Counted from the first letter of the stretch, positions 1 to 10,051 are shown. The stretch is DNA of 64,000 bases from Coxiellaceae bacterium (GCA_029212925.1 JARGOB010000001.1:275473-339472); one strand, 5' to 3'. Made by a program: numbers and translations. The notes: generated by a model from the sequence alone, not told the origin.

Positions 1-1594
1 TTTCAATCAGTTCGGTATAGAGTTGTTTTTCTAGGGTTAGGGCGCGCGACTTGCTACTTAATACTTTATCTTCAAATACTTTAAGTTCTTCAGTGATAAA
101 GCGTTCGGCATTTTTTAAGGTTTGACGGCGCGTGTAATGAGTCGGCGCTTTATCACTTTGCGCGCGACTGATTTCAATGTAGTAACCATGCACACGATTG
201 TAACCGACTTTTAGTGTGCTTATACCGGTTTGTTGTTTTTCGCGGGTTTCTAAATCAACTAAAAACTGTGCGCTGTGATTGCTGAGTTGACGTAGCTCAT
301 CTAAGTCAGCATTAAAACCTTCAGCAATAACACCGCCATCACGAATTACAGCTGGTGGGTTGTCGATTAATGCAATACTGAGGTGTGAGGCGAGTTGATC
401 AAATCCATGTAATTGTTTCGCTAAGTGTTGCACATGTGGATCTTGTAATGGGTGTAGGTAATCGATGAGCATCGGCAATTGCAATAGTGAATCCCGTAAT
501 TGCGCGCAGTCGCGTGGTTTCGCGCTGCGCAATGCCATACGTGATAATATACGTTCCATATCGGCAATGGTGCTCAGCACGGGTTTTACTTGCTCGTCAA
601 TGTTATGTTGCAAGCAAGCAGCGATGGCGTATTGGCGTTGCTGCAAATGGGTAAGGTCACGCAGTGGTCTGGTGATCCAGCGCTGCAATAAGCGTGAACC
701 CATGGTGGTATGACACTTGTCTATGACGCTTAATAAGGTGTTCGATTTGGTGTTATGTAAATTGCGAGTCAATTCCAAATTATTTTGCGTGATATCATCG
801 AGAATAATGTATTGCGATTGTTGTTCAACACGAATGCTGTGAATATGCGGTAATGCAGTGCGTTGCGTATATTGCGCATATTGAATCAAGCAACCTGCCG
901 CACGCAGTGCCAGTGGGTAATCGTTAACACCAAAGCCTGTTAGGTTGTCGGTTTTGAAATGTTCGCGCAGTGTCAGTTGCGCTTGTTCGAATTCAAATTC
1001 CCAGATCGGGCGACGAGTAACCGCAGCGTGTATGCCGAGTTGTGTGTCGAGCTCGCTGTCATCGCCTACTAAGAGTTCAGCGGGTTGTAAGCGTTGCAGT
1101 TCAGCGCTTAATGATTCAAGGTTGTCAAATTCACTGATGACAAAATCACCACTGGTTAATGTGACACTGGCCAAACCAAAACGGTTATTTGATTCGCTAA
1201 TCACACATAATACGTTATCGCGGTCAGCATTAATTAAGCTGTCATCACTCACGGTGCCGGGAGTAATAATACGTGCCACTTCGCGTTCGACTGGGCCTTT
1301 ACTGGTGGCGGGGTCACCGACTTGTTCGCAAATAGCGACCGATTCTCCGGCTTTCACTAGCTTGGCTAAATAATTATCAGCTGCATGGTAGGGGATGCCG
1401 GCCATGGGGATGGGTTTCCCTGAGGACTTGCCACGTGCAGTTAACGTGATATCCAATAATTTTGATGCGAGTTCCGCATCGCCAAAAAATAACTCATAAA
1501 AATCACCCATGCGGTAAAACAGCAGCATGTCTGGATACTGCGCTTTGATTTTTAAATATTGGCGCATCATTGGGGTGTGTTGTTCTGTCGACAT
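1..1594 (-). CDS. mutS: DNA mismatch repair protein MutS (N-terminal part; gene runs off the window)
   Basis: The minus strand is open from an ATG at 1594 to the window edge, about 531 codons, so the C-terminal ATPase and dimerisation part is outside. MutS binds mismatches and small loops and recruits MutL. The N-terminal mismatch-recognition domain is clear: residues 26-34 read FYRMGDFYE, with the Phe-x-Glu wedge at F32/E34. Connector and lever/clamp regions follow. The gene is divergent from pncC with about 76 bp between starts. Identification is firm; only completeness is unknown. Confidence 0.96.
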   Translation of the reverse strand, partial: MSTEQHTPMMRQYLKIKAQYPDMLLFYRMGDFYELFFGDAELASKLLDITLTARGKSSGKPIPMAGIPYHAADNYLAKLVKAGESVAICEQVGDPATSKGPVEREVARIITPGTVSDDSLINADRDNVLCVISESNNRFGLASVTLTSGDFVISEFDNLESLSAELQRLQPAELLVGDDSELDTQLGIHAAVTRRPIWEFEFEQAQLTLREHFKTDNLTGFGVNDYPLALRAAGCLIQYAQYTQRTALPHIHSIRVEQQSQYIILDDITQNNLELTRNLHNTKSNTLLSVIDKCHTTMGSRLLQRWITRPLRDLTHLQQRQYAIAACLQHNIDEQVKPVLSTIADMERILSRMALRSAKPRDCAQLRDSLLQLPMLIDYLHPLQDPHVQHLAKQLHGFDQLASHLSIALIDNPPAVIRDGGVIAEGFNADLDELRQLSNHSAQFLVDLETREKQQTGISTLKVGYNRVHGYYIEISRAQSDKAPTHYTRRQTLKNAERFITEELKVFEDKVLSSKSRALTLEKQLYTELIE

Positions 1595-1670
1595 GAGTTA
1601 TTATCCATTTGAGGTCTTAGTCAATTTCAGACAGCATAGTCAAACTTAACGTCGAGCTCAAGAGGCAATT

Positions 1671-2156
1671 ATGAACAATGATATTTTGGCATTGAGCCAA
1701 CAACTCGGTGACTTATTGGGGCAAAAAAAACACATGCTCGCATTGGCTGAATCTTGCACAGGTGGTGGTATTGCACAGGCAATTACAGCAGTTGCGGGCA
1801 GTTCCGCTTGGTTCGATCGCGGTTTTGTTACTTATAGTAACCAAGCCAAAATGGATATGTTGTCAGTAAAGTCAACAACACTGGACAGTGATGGTGCGGT
1901 GAGTGAAGCCACGGCTCAACAAATGGCACACGGTGCGCTTGATCACAGTTCAGCCAATATTGCATTAAGTGTTACCGGCATTGCAGGGCCGGGTGGTGGC
2001 TCAGATGATAAGCCAGTGGGCACTGTATGGTTTGGTGTTGCTATTGGCGATCAGGTCATTGCGGATAGGCAATTATTCAGCGGCGATCGTACGGCTATCC
2101 GCCAAGCGGCAGTGGAGCATGCGTTGCACTTATTAATAGGGTGTGTTTTGTCATGA
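1671..2156 (+). CDS. pncC: Nicotinamide-nucleotide amidohydrolase PncC (CinA C-terminal domain family)
   Basis: A 161-aa stand-alone CinA C-terminal domain, the usual size for PncC. The enzyme deamidates nicotinamide mononucleotide to nicotinate mononucleotide in NAD recycling. Family motifs are present: AESCTGGGIA around residues 26-35 and TGIAGPGGGSDDKPVGTVW around 101-119. An AGAGGCAATT stretch precedes the ATG. The stop overlaps the next start as ATGA (2153-2156), so it is probably translationally coupled to the amidase. In many gammaproteobacteria pncC lies near mutS and recA; recA is not in this window. Confidence 0.93.
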   Translation: MNNDILALSQQLGDLLGQKKHMLALAESCTGGGIAQAITAVAGSSAWFDRGFVTYSNQAKMDMLSVKSTTLDSDGAVSEATAQQMAHGALDHSSANIALSVTGIAGPGGGSDDKPVGTVWFGVAIGDQVIADRQLFSGDRTAIRQAAVEHALHLLIGCVLS

Positions 2157-3787
2157 GATATAAATTTATAGTTGGTTTGGTTTTGTTTGTCATCAGTGCT
2201 GCGGCATTGTCCAAGCCACTGATCGATTTCCCAAACGAAAGCATTCAACAAATCACACAGTTGGTAAGTAGTGGCCAAATCAGTTGCCATGAGCTAATTC
2301 AACGTTACCAGCGGCGCATCTTAACCTACGATTTGGCGCATACTGCCAGTCAGGCACCGATTAACTCCATGATTGCGTTAAACCCGTTTGCATTAACTGA
2401 AGCGAAACAAATTGATCAGCATTTAAAGCGTGATAAAAGTTTAGCCATGTTATGTGTACCGATTGTGGTTAAAGACAATATCGATACATTGGATACACCG
2501 ACGACTTGCGGTTCTTTATCGTTATTGGGCTCACAAACAAAAAGTAATGCGTTTATTGTTAATCAAATGCGTGCCGTCGGCGCAATTATCTTAGGTAAGG
2601 CGGGGATGGATGAGTTTGCATCAGGCATTTCCGGAATTAATTCACGCTTGGGTCGTACCGGGAATGCCTACAATACCAATCTACTGCCGGGCGGTTCATC
2701 GTCGGGCCCAGCCGCAGCGGTGAGTGCCGGTTTTGCTGTGGTCGGTATCGGTACTGATAACAGTGGTTCGTTGCGTATACCTTCTGCAGCCAATGGTGTG
2801 TATACCATTCGTGCCGGTCGCGGCATGGTCAGTCAAGCAGGGATTTTCCCACGCGGCCATTTGGATGGCATGGCAGGGCCGATTGCACATAATATAAAAG
2901 ATGTCGCAACGGTGATGGATATCATTGCTAATCCACTAGAGAATGGCTACCGTCATTATTTGCAGGCAAATGCACTAAAGGGTAAACGAATTGGAATAGT
3001 GGTGTCATATGCTGATAAAAAAATAGATTATGATACGCCTGCCGCGAAAGCTATTTATGAAAAAGCGAAACAACGCTTTGAAAAGCTCGGTGCTACGTTA
3101 GTGCCGAATATAAAACTAAACGATTTTAATCCGCATCGTAAGCATAATACCGCTGGTGAAGTTGAGCAGGTGGATGCTTATTTGAAATCATTTGTATCTA
3201 CGCGTAAAAGCTTTGACGATATATGTCGTTCTACTCGTACGATTACCTTTGGTGATACAAAACAATGTTTAGCATATGTTAAAAATAATTCGAAATTAAA
3301 TAGTGTGGTATATCGTGATGTAGTGGCGATGTTTCATCATAATAAAAATATCATTAGCGATATCATGAGTAAAAACCATTTAGATGCGTTGTTATTGCCA
3401 ACCAGCAAGCATGGTGTGCCCGTGGCTGATTTCACTACGGATTATTATACCGTGGTGTCATCAAATTCAGCTTTGCCTGAGGTCGAGTTTATCGCCGGCT
3501 TTACCGATGGCAAGCAACCATTGCCTGTTGGTATGGAGCTGCTGGGCAAGCCATTAAGTGAAGCCAAGTTATTGGGCATGGCATATGCCTATTCAAAAGA
3601 TGATATACGCAAATCGCCAACATTAATTCAGCCGCAGCATGGTGATAGTTATCAATCGATTGCACGTTTTAATAATGCAAAGACATCAATAGGTTACCTG
3701 ACATATAAACAATTAATTCAGCCAAAGGGCAATAAGTCCGTTAGTGCAGCAGCATTTTTAAAGCTTTTACAACAACATAAACCTTAA
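2153..3787 (+). CDS. Exported amidase-signature hydrolase
   Basis: Amidase-signature family (GatA/fatty-acid-amide-hydrolase type), 544 aa from the ATG at 2153; a GTG at 2141 would add four residues, but the ATGA overlap with pncC favours 2153. The Ser-cisSer-Lys triad is visible: K107 in VVKDN, S182 in GGSSSG, and nucleophile S206 in GTDNSGSLRIP. The 75- and 99-residue spacings match the family. Residues 1-21 form a hydrophobic signal peptide ending SAAALSK, so it should act in the periplasm or outside the cell. That rules out a role as GatA in tRNA amidation. The substrate is unknown. Confidence 0.86.
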   Translation: MRYKFIVGLVLFVISAAALSKPLIDFPNESIQQITQLVSSGQISCHELIQRYQRRILTYDLAHTASQAPINSMIALNPFALTEAKQIDQHLKRDKSLAMLCVPIVVKDNIDTLDTPTTCGSLSLLGSQTKSNAFIVNQMRAVGAIILGKAGMDEFASGISGINSRLGRTGNAYNTNLLPGGSSSGPAAAVSAGFAVVGIGTDNSGSLRIPSAANGVYTIRAGRGMVSQAGIFPRGHLDGMAGPIAHNIKDVATVMDIIANPLENGYRHYLQANALKGKRIGIVVSYADKKIDYDTPAAKAIYEKAKQRFEKLGATLVPNIKLNDFNPHRKHNTAGEVEQVDAYLKSFVSTRKSFDDICRSTRTITFGDTKQCLAYVKNNSKLNSVVYRDVVAMFHHNKNIISDIMSKNHLDALLLPTSKHGVPVADFTTDYYTVVSSNSALPEVEFIAGFTDGKQPLPVGMELLGKPLSEAKLLGMAYAYSKDDIRKSPTLIQPQHGDSYQSIARFNNAKTSIGYLTYKQLIQPKGNKSVSAAAFLKLLQQHKP

Positions 3788-3799
3788 GAAATGCTTAAG
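3783..3799 (+). promoter_or_regulatory. PmrA-box-like direct repeat
   Basis: CTTAAGAAATGCTTAAG: two CTTAA half-sites exactly 11 bp apart, as in the Legionella/Coxiella PmrA consensus (cTTAATatT-N2-cTTAAt). It overlaps the amidase stop codon and lies about 100 bp before the relict gene at 3881 and 280 bp before the SidE-PDE/ankyrin gene. It closely matches the box at 10052. Function is inferred from pattern and position only. Confidence 0.55.
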
Positions 3800-3880
3800 A
3801 AAGAAACAAAGTCAAAGTACTGTTGAGTTGTTGTGTTAGCATGACCTTAATGAAACGGAATTAACAAACAGAACAATACG

Positions 3881-3979
3881 TTGGGGTATTGTGCAGGACA
3901 GCAGCAGCTTTTGGGTCTTCCATTGTGGATACCATTAGCTGCTGCTTTTGTCGGTAAGGCTGCAGTACATTTTCCTTAA
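3881..3979 (+). pseudogene. Degenerate 5' copy of the small membrane-protein gene at 10158
   Basis: In the frame ending at TAA 3977-3979 this region encodes QQQLLGLPLWIPLAAAFVGK. That matches the start of the protein at 10158, QQQHLDLPLWVPFVAAAGIS, and both lie about 100 bp after a CTTAA-N6-CTTAA box. The position equivalent to the paralogue's ATG is GCA here, and similarity stops after about 20 residues. It looks like a remnant whose promoter survived. A TTG at 3881 could still start a 32-codon peptide but has no convincing ribosome binding site. Confidence 0.55.
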
Positions 3980-4077
3980 GATAGCATTATATGTAATTAC
4001 TAGTTTTCTAGAATATACAGTTGAGATATACTGTCTTCGAGTTGATAACGTAGTTAAATATTTAGGCTGTCATGTAG

Positions 4078-7000
4078 ATGAGCAGAGTACATTGGTTAAA
4101 AGCATTCACCACTCACTGTGATCGTGCAATTGATGTAAATAAAGGTATGTATAATCTTACGTTAAAGCATGGCGCTTATCGCAACCCGTTTTACAACATT
4201 AAAAAATGTGCCAGAGGTGATCTCGTTCGGCAGGTGCCATTCAACTATCAGGCAGCACACGCGTCGTATCAGTTGGTTGTGGTAGCAGCAGCGTTAGTCT
4301 CGAAGCATCGGTTGTTTAAACAGCAGCATAGACCGTTAATTATTCCGACCAGGGGTGCGCGTGTTAGCGAAACCTATTATAAAGCAGCGACTCATTTACT
4401 TGACCAACGGTTGCGGCAACTCAATTGGGCTTATCAATATCACTTAGATTTGTTAAAAAAAGCATTATTGGTTGGGCAGCAATCGTCGATTGCGGCTAGC
4501 TTGAATTACGTTAAGCAAATACAGCAATTCATGGCGGGTGCTCAGTTTCTACGTACGCAATATATGTTAATGCGACCTGATACTGAAGGGCGATATGTTG
4601 TATTGCCTGATGCCTATCAGCAATGCATGACATCGGCTAAAGGTATAGCTAAACGCTTTGCTAACGTGCTTTTGGATGAACCAAGCTTGCAGAAGCAACT
4701 GATTCAAGCTGTTATGGTGGGTGATGTTGATCGAATGCATGTTTTATTAGCGGAGCCTGAGGTCGATATAAATAAACCTGATATCACTACAGGTCAAACG
4801 GCTTTGTACACAGCCGTGCAATCAGAGCAATTTAAAGCAGTTAAAACCTTAACTCGTCTAGGCGCGTCGGAGTCGATTGATATCGATGCTGAACATTCTG
4901 CACTTACTTTAGCGATGATCCGTAAAGATGTTGCAACAGTAGAATACCTTAAGTCTAATCTTGCTATCACTCGCGAAATACACTCTGATGCGTTACATCA
5001 AGGGCCAGCACAGAAAAATTTAGCGTTGAAAACAGTTGAGTATATTTTTCGCTGCATGTTAGGTATTGAGCATATCAGTAATACTTTATACGAAGCTGAA
5101 CTGTATGCAGTAAAATACACTGACGCTGGTGATCCTTTTCCTTTTATATTAGAGAAAGATGACAGCCATTTATGGTTTGCCAATTGTCCGAATGGGCGCC
5201 GTTATAATTTATCGTTGGCATTAAAGCATGCCAATTTTGACTATTGGATGTTGGATGAAAGCAGTCAATCACTGGAGATAATCAAGCGTTGCGAGCGAGA
5301 GTTGAGTGGAACTGATGTCGACGGTGAAGCCAAGCGCGCAGACAAATTGACTACCGACATTGGTGGTTCAGCACAGGCGGTGCCTTTATATGCTACAGAA
5401 CAAGTAGCAATTCATGCATATACCGATGAGGAATCTGAAGCAATAAACGCATTGTTACGTGCTATGCCATGCAACTACCCGAATAAAGAATTAGAAAAAA
5501 CGTTTATTCGGGCCATGCTAATGGTTAGTGGTATCAATAAGCATCGATCAAGCAGTGACTTTGAGCAGCGAAAACTGTTAACGCGCGGTGAAACGAATAA
5601 GTTACCAGTGGATATGCTTGAGCGCATGAAAACAGAAAGCCAAGTGGTGTTGCGTGCGGCACCGTTGAGCTTTTCACAGAATATGGGTTTCAGTCGTATA
5701 ACCGCTAATCGAATACAGCTTACTGATCGCAAACAACGGCACGCTTGTGTTGAGTTGTTTTCGAAGTTTCCGAGGGAAAAAGAGGTGATATTTCCGCCTT
5801 CATATTTGAGGTTTAGCGCCTATAAACAGGTGCCAGGTTCAAAAAAACGTACTTTTATGGCTTCTATTGTTCGTGGTGCTGAAGTCGAGTATCAACAAAC
5901 GTATTTGCTTGAATTAGCGCAACGTGAAGTGCATGAGATTTTAAAAAACCCTTATAAGGAAGTAACCGACCCGCGTTTTGGTGTAGCACGTCACAATCAT
6001 GCTTTAGCGCATCACATGCGGGTGAGTATGTTGGTGAGACCAACGATTGATTATTTTAAGCATCATGCTGCCGCAGATGAGTTTAAACACTTTTGTCATC
6101 ACTTAACACCGCAAGAAGTGATTATCATGCAAGTGATGATGATGTTTTCCAGGGTGGGGCGCGAGTCTGAGGCAGGGCCGAGCCAGCTTGAAACATTCTT
6201 ACGCTATAACCGCTTATCTGCTGAGGCATTTGCTCGCTTTTTGCGACAGCATATGGATATAGATGACGAAACCATTGCATTTTATAGCGATGTTTTAGTG
6301 AATGCTGGTAATCCTCGTTACGCTGATTTGGTTACGGGTGCTACTGATGAAGAGAAGCAGCGTAAGTTGTATTTTAGTTATATTGCCGCCTTGGCACATA
6401 AACTAGACTTGCCGCGGGTTTTTGGTCGGGCGCATTACGAAAAAGAACTGTCCGCTTACAATGGTGCCAGCGAACTGGTGACAGGTGGATATTTAGTCAA
6501 GGCGTCAAAGCAGCAAGAGCAATCATTTGGCAAGCTTGAATCGATCGCTATGAACATGCTAAGAAAAACCGGAGATAACTTGTCATTTTCAAAGCATGGT
6601 ATTGAAGCGGGTCACTATAACAAAGATGAGTTCGTAAAATGCAATACAGATCTTAGTTATTGTCAGCAACAGTGTGTCATAGCGCATATGGAGGTGCTGC
6701 GTGATCATCAAGCTGAAAGTAAGCTGGTTAAAGCGTTGAAACAAGCGATCGATGATAATCAAGCTGATAGTATTTTGCATGCTTTGCTACGTTTTACTAA
6801 AGATGATTTTGCACAGTTTGAATCACGTTATCGTATTAGTGTTGCAACGGCTATGGTGCAGGCGCCACATAATTATGTTGATCTGATAACTGAGTGCGCT
6901 TCTATGTTGGCGTATGATGCTAATGCTGCGTGGTTATTTTTTTCCAGGATGGTGATGGAGGGTAATTACCCTGCAGCCTTACAGGTACTACCTACCGTAG

Positions 7001-8925
7001 CTACGGAAAGATTGGTTAGCGCAACTGTGATATTAGTCGAAAAATCTGCACCTGATGAGTTGATTGATGCAGTATTGCTAAGAGTGCAATTAATAGAAAC
7101 AAGTGACACCCGTATAGAGTTACTGTTTGTTAGTGCTATTAGTGCTGGATGTTCGCCTCTTGTGGCGCAAAAGATTATAGATCTCGGCGTTGTTGTTAAT
7201 GCGGATAGGGTTATGGCAGCTTTACGTAGGCATGTGGATACCGCTGTGGTGGATTTATTGATCGAGAATATGGTTAGTTTTGCTTATCTATTGCCCGAGA
7301 CTGTGGCTAAGATGATTTGTTATGGTCATACACCACAACAGCAATTAACTTTGCTACACACGGTTGTCGCAAAAGGTTTTGATGTTAACGAGCGCTATAA
7401 AGGCAAAAATCTATTATTCCATTTAATTACTCTTAACTCTTCTGCACCAATCATACAGCAGTTGCTTAGTGTGTGTGGCGTTGTCACAGCGGCTGATTTT
7501 TTAGATATTCTAAGTCATTTCGAACAAAATGATTATAATCACGAGATCAAAAACATGCTATTGGCAGCACTTGATATAGAGAAGCTGTCAGTTGCAGACA
7601 TTGCAAAAATACTAATGAGCAGTAGGGATGCAGTGGTGAGGCGCGCATTGCTTGATGCGCATGTTATTGCTCATGGTGCAATTCTTCGTGTGTTACTTTT
7701 GATGCCTGCTGATGATTTACCTGCTATACGTTTAACGGCAGATAAATGTGCTGTGGTCGCAATTAAGTCTATTATTGACTATCGAGACGAACCATACGTT
7801 GATCATTGTTTGGATATTTATGGCAGAACTGAGTTAATGCTGGCGATTAAATCAGGTAAAGAAGCAGTGGTTGATGTGTTACTTGATGCTGGTGCTGCCA
7901 CGGATGCGTTTGACATCTATGGTAATACACCGCTTACTTATGCCTTGATGTGTGAAACTAGCAGTATGGCTGAAAAATTACTGCACACCACGCAGCCTTC
8001 ATTGTATTTTAATGGCAACAAGTTTGGTCTATCACCCCTGGCGTTGGCTATGCGTAGGCAGGGGATGCAGGCCCATGTTACGTATATGGTGGAGCATGGT
8101 GATATTGCGCATGTTCAGCTTCGCCACGTTACTGCGGTCGCTGATGTTTCATTATATAAAGATGATGTTTATCGATTGGCTGTGCGTTTCATTAGTCACC
8201 TTTATGAAACTACTGATGACAATTCTTTTTTTCTGGATGTTCTTGCAGTAGTACAAAGAAAGCTAGGTCGTGAAATTGCAATAATCGAATCAGCTGATTT
8301 TTCACGCCTTGCCAGTGCGATGTCTTGTTATCGAGATTTTAAGCTGGCGCAAGAACTGGTTAAACGCTGTGATGTTAGCAGACTGACCCCGGGGGCATAT
8401 GATGCTATTGCCGCTAACGTTCGGCATCATGGTGAGCTTGGGAAGCTGACGCAGCGTTACATAGAAGCGTTGACTCAGCCTGGCGGCGATGGGAAGCTTG
8501 ATGTGTTATATCATGTGGCCGATATTTCAAGTAAAGCCATGGTGGGTCCTTGTCAGTTGGACATTGCTGAAACTATTGCATCAGCGGTGTATAAGCATAC
8601 AACATCATCACCAGCTGAGTGCCGCAAGTTGCTAAAGATGCTTCACGTCGTGTTGCAAGTGATGCGCGGAGGGGCAATGGTTAGAGTGGGGGATGTTGAG
8701 AGGTTCTGTCATGTGCTTGCCGATAAAGCGGTGTTGATGTCGATATATGCTGTGGCTGTAGAGGCGCGGTCCCCAGTGAAAAAAGTAGCACGATCTAGTA
8801 TTAAACGTTTTTATAATTTTTTAAAGTCTAAACACTGCGGTTTGATTTTTCGTGTGGGTTACAATGATGAAAGTGAACCGGATGATATGCGGTTGCATGC
8901 CAATAAGCGTTGCAGTATTTCATAG
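4078..8925 (+). CDS. Large ankyrin-repeat protein with a SidE-family phosphodiesterase (PDE) domain; candidate secreted effector
   Basis: 1615 aa. Residues about 207-290 and 1240-1345 contain ankyrin-type repeats (GQTALYTAVQ; GRTELMLAIKSGKEAVVDVL; GNTPLTYAL). Residues about 620-880 resemble the SidE/SdeA PDE domain: R638-HNHALAHHMR, then LTPQEV, then GRESEA (694-699), then LAHKLDLPRV (772-781). Compared with SdeA recalled from memory, H641, H645, E698 and H774 match catalytic H277, H281, E340 and H407, with similar spacing. In Legionella these domains transfer phosphoribosyl to substrate serines or, as in DupA/DupB, remove phosphoribosyl-ubiquitin. I see no mono-ADP-ribosyltransferase or deubiquitinase domain and no signal peptide. 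The start at 4078 has a weak ribosome binding site. An effector role is inference. Confidence 0.82.
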   Translation: MSRVHWLKAFTTHCDRAIDVNKGMYNLTLKHGAYRNPFYNIKKCARGDLVRQVPFNYQAAHASYQLVVVAAALVSKHRLFKQQHRPLIIPTRGARVSETYYKAATHLLDQRLRQLNWAYQYHLDLLKKALLVGQQSSIAASLNYVKQIQQFMAGAQFLRTQYMLMRPDTEGRYVVLPDAYQQCMTSAKGIAKRFANVLLDEPSLQKQLIQAVMVGDVDRMHVLLAEPEVDINKPDITTGQTALYTAVQSEQFKAVKTLTRLGASESIDIDAEHSALTLAMIRKDVATVEYLKSNLAITREIHSDALHQGPAQKNLALKTVEYIFRCMLGIEHISNTLYEAELYAVKYTDAGDPFPFILEKDDSHLWFANCPNGRRYNLSLALKHANFDYWMLDESSQSLEIIKRCERELSGTDVDGEAKRADKLTTDIGGSAQAVPLYATEQVAIHAYTDEESEAINALLRAMPCNYPNKELEKTFIRAMLMVSGINKHRSSSDFEQRKLLTRGETNKLPVDMLERMKTESQVVLRAAPLSFSQNMGFSRITANRIQLTDRKQRHACVELFSKFPREKEVIFPPSYLRFSAYKQVPGSKKRTFMASIVRGAEVEYQQTYLLELAQREVHEILKNPYKEVTDPRFGVARHNHALAHHMRVSMLVRPTIDYFKHHAAADEFKHFCHHLTPQEVIIMQVMMMFSRVGRESEAGPSQLETFLRYNRLSAEAFARFLRQHMDIDDETIAFYSDVLVNAGNPRYADLVTGATDEEKQRKLYFSYIAALAHKLDLPRVFGRAHYEKELSAYNGASELVTGGYLVKASKQQEQSFGKLESIAMNMLRKTGDNLSFSKHGIEAGHYNKDEFVKCNTDLSYCQQQCVIAHMEVLRDHQAESKLVKALKQAIDDNQADSILHALLRFTKDDFAQFESRYRISVATAMVQAPHNYVDLITECASMLAYDANAAWLFFSRMVMEGNYPAALQVLPTVATERLVSATVILVEKSAPDELIDAVLLRVQLIETSDTRIELLFVSAISAGCSPLVAQKIIDLGVVVNADRVMAALRRHVDTAVVDLLIENMVSFAYLLPETVAKMICYGHTPQQQLTLLHTVVAKGFDVNERYKGKNLLFHLITLNSSAPIIQQLLSVCGVVTAADFLDILSHFEQNDYNHEIKNMLLAALDIEKLSVADIAKILMSSRDAVVRRALLDAHVIAHGAILRVLLLMPADDLPAIRLTADKCAVVAIKSIIDYRDEPYVDHCLDIYGRTELMLAIKSGKEAVVDVLLDAGAATDAFDIYGNTPLTYALMCETSSMAEKLLHTTQPSLYFNGNKFGLSPLALAMRRQGMQAHVTYMVEHGDIAHVQLRHVTAVADVSLYKDDVYRLAVRFISHLYETTDDNSFFLDVLAVVQRKLGREIAIIESADFSRLASAMSCYRDFKLAQELVKRCDVSRLTPGAYDAIAANVRHHGELGKLTQRYIEALTQPGGDGKLDVLYHVADISSKAMVGPCQLDIAETIASAVYKHTTSSPAECRKLLKMLHVVLQVMRGGAMVRVGDVERFCHVLADKAVLMSIYAVAVEARSPVKKVARSSIKRFYNFLKSKHCGLIFRVGYNDESEPDDMRLHANKRCSIS

Positions 8926-9002
8926 GTTCGGATTTTTGTGACACAACCCTATATTCCCCCATCCACCCAGAAGCCGTCATGGTGATGTTTAACCGCCGTT
9001 TC

Positions 9003-9917
9003 TCAGCGTCGCCGCAAATTGTTTTGTGCGGCGCGTTGAGTAGATTTGTCTTTATCTTTGCTTAGTATTTTTAATACAGCAGCCGGTGTGCTGGGGTTAA
9101 GAGCGATATAGTAGCGTGTATATTTATTAGTACTTTTGGATAGTTGTGTGAGTATGTCGGTGGGCGTGTTTTTATTATAACTTAAGCCCCACTCGATAAG
9201 ATACCCCCCTTTTTTGTTGAGCTTGCGTAATAGGGGTACTGGAGTTTTGTGGTTGGCTGCGATGTTCCCTAGTAAGTGATCGTTTTTTTGTTGGGCGAGT
9301 AATTGTAATGTGGCTGCTGTCGCCTTCGGGTTGAGCACGATAAGTCTATAGACTGATAAACCCTTTGCGTTTTTGCCGTTAACATTGAATAGACTGCCTA
9401 ATTTGTTATTTAATCGGTCATCGTTGAGCGAAGCAATTTGATGCAATAGTTTTGGGCTCGCATGATTATTTTGAGCGATGGCGGCGAGTTTAAATAAATA
9501 GAAATTATATAAATCGGGTGTTTTATAGGTATCGAATGCTTGTTCTAATTGTGCAGAGTTCATGGCCAGTGTTTTATTAACACTGGCTTCGGTGTCATAG
9601 CCGGCTTGGGTGTAGGTGATAATAACGGCGGCGAAAACAGCAGGTGTGATGATGGCAGAGAGGAATTTGATCATACGATGAGGTGATTGATTGATTAATG
9701 CTTCGATAGCAGTGCCTATCAGCCAGCCGCAGGCGCCGAAGATTATAAAGATAAAAAGGCAGATGATGGGGAGAGTGACATAACCGATTGATGCGGTGGA
9801 GATGGTGGAGCGTGAGATTGCTAAATGTTGTGCGTAGCCAAAGAGGATGGCGGCGATGGCACCGATAATGATAGCTAGGATGAGTGGGAGATAGCGCTGT
9901 TGATTAGGTTGTGGCAA
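9003..9917 (-). CDS. Membrane protein with C-terminal LRV-like helical repeats
   Basis: 304 aa of unknown function. Three to four hydrophobic segments lie in the N-terminal third (about residues 10-30, 44-72 and 82-103). The C-terminal half has repeats of roughly 25-30 residues with an N-x-x-[TS]-P-x-x-x-L-x-x-L core (NPKATAATLQLLAQ, NHKTPVPLLRKLN, NKNTPTDILTQLS, NPSTPAAVLKILSKD). This resembles variant leucine-rich (LRV) repeats, usually protein-binding. It converges on the SidE-PDE/ankyrin gene. The repeat-family assignment is mine by eye. Confidence 0.7.
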   Translation of the reverse strand: MPQPNQQRYLPLILAIIIGAIAAILFGYAQHLAISRSTISTASIGYVTLPIICLFIFIIFGACGWLIGTAIEALINQSPHRMIKFLSAIITPAVFAAVIITYTQAGYDTEASVNKTLAMNSAQLEQAFDTYKTPDLYNFYLFKLAAIAQNNHASPKLLHQIASLNDDRLNNKLGSLFNVNGKNAKGLSVYRLIVLNPKATAATLQLLAQQKNDHLLGNIAANHKTPVPLLRKLNKKGGYLIEWGLSYNKNTPTDILTQLSKSTNKYTRYYIALNPSTPAAVLKILSKDKDKSTQRAAQNNLRRR

Positions 9918-10051
9918 TTTTTTTCCTTTTTCTTTATATTAGCTGAGAATCAACAAGATAGGAATACCTTTGTTACTCCTTAAATCTGAGATGTGACCGT
10001 AAAATCGAGTAAGGTTTTAGAGGTGGAGGAGTGTAGCGTTAGTATAAATAC

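Noticed and set aside
465..1373. Plus-strand open frames 465-713 and 945-1373
   Set aside because: They lie opposite mutS, whose minus-strand protein is clearly conserved; composition is that of antisense shadows.
7952..8251. 99-codon plus-strand open frame inside the large ankyrin gene
   Set aside because: Different frame of an ankyrin-coding region; Trp/Phe/Met-rich composition typical of a shadow frame.
4078..8925. Mono-ADP-ribosyltransferase domain as in full SidE proteins
   Set aside because: I looked for the R...S-T-S...E-x-E pattern and found no convincing set; GRESEA belongs to the PDE motif.
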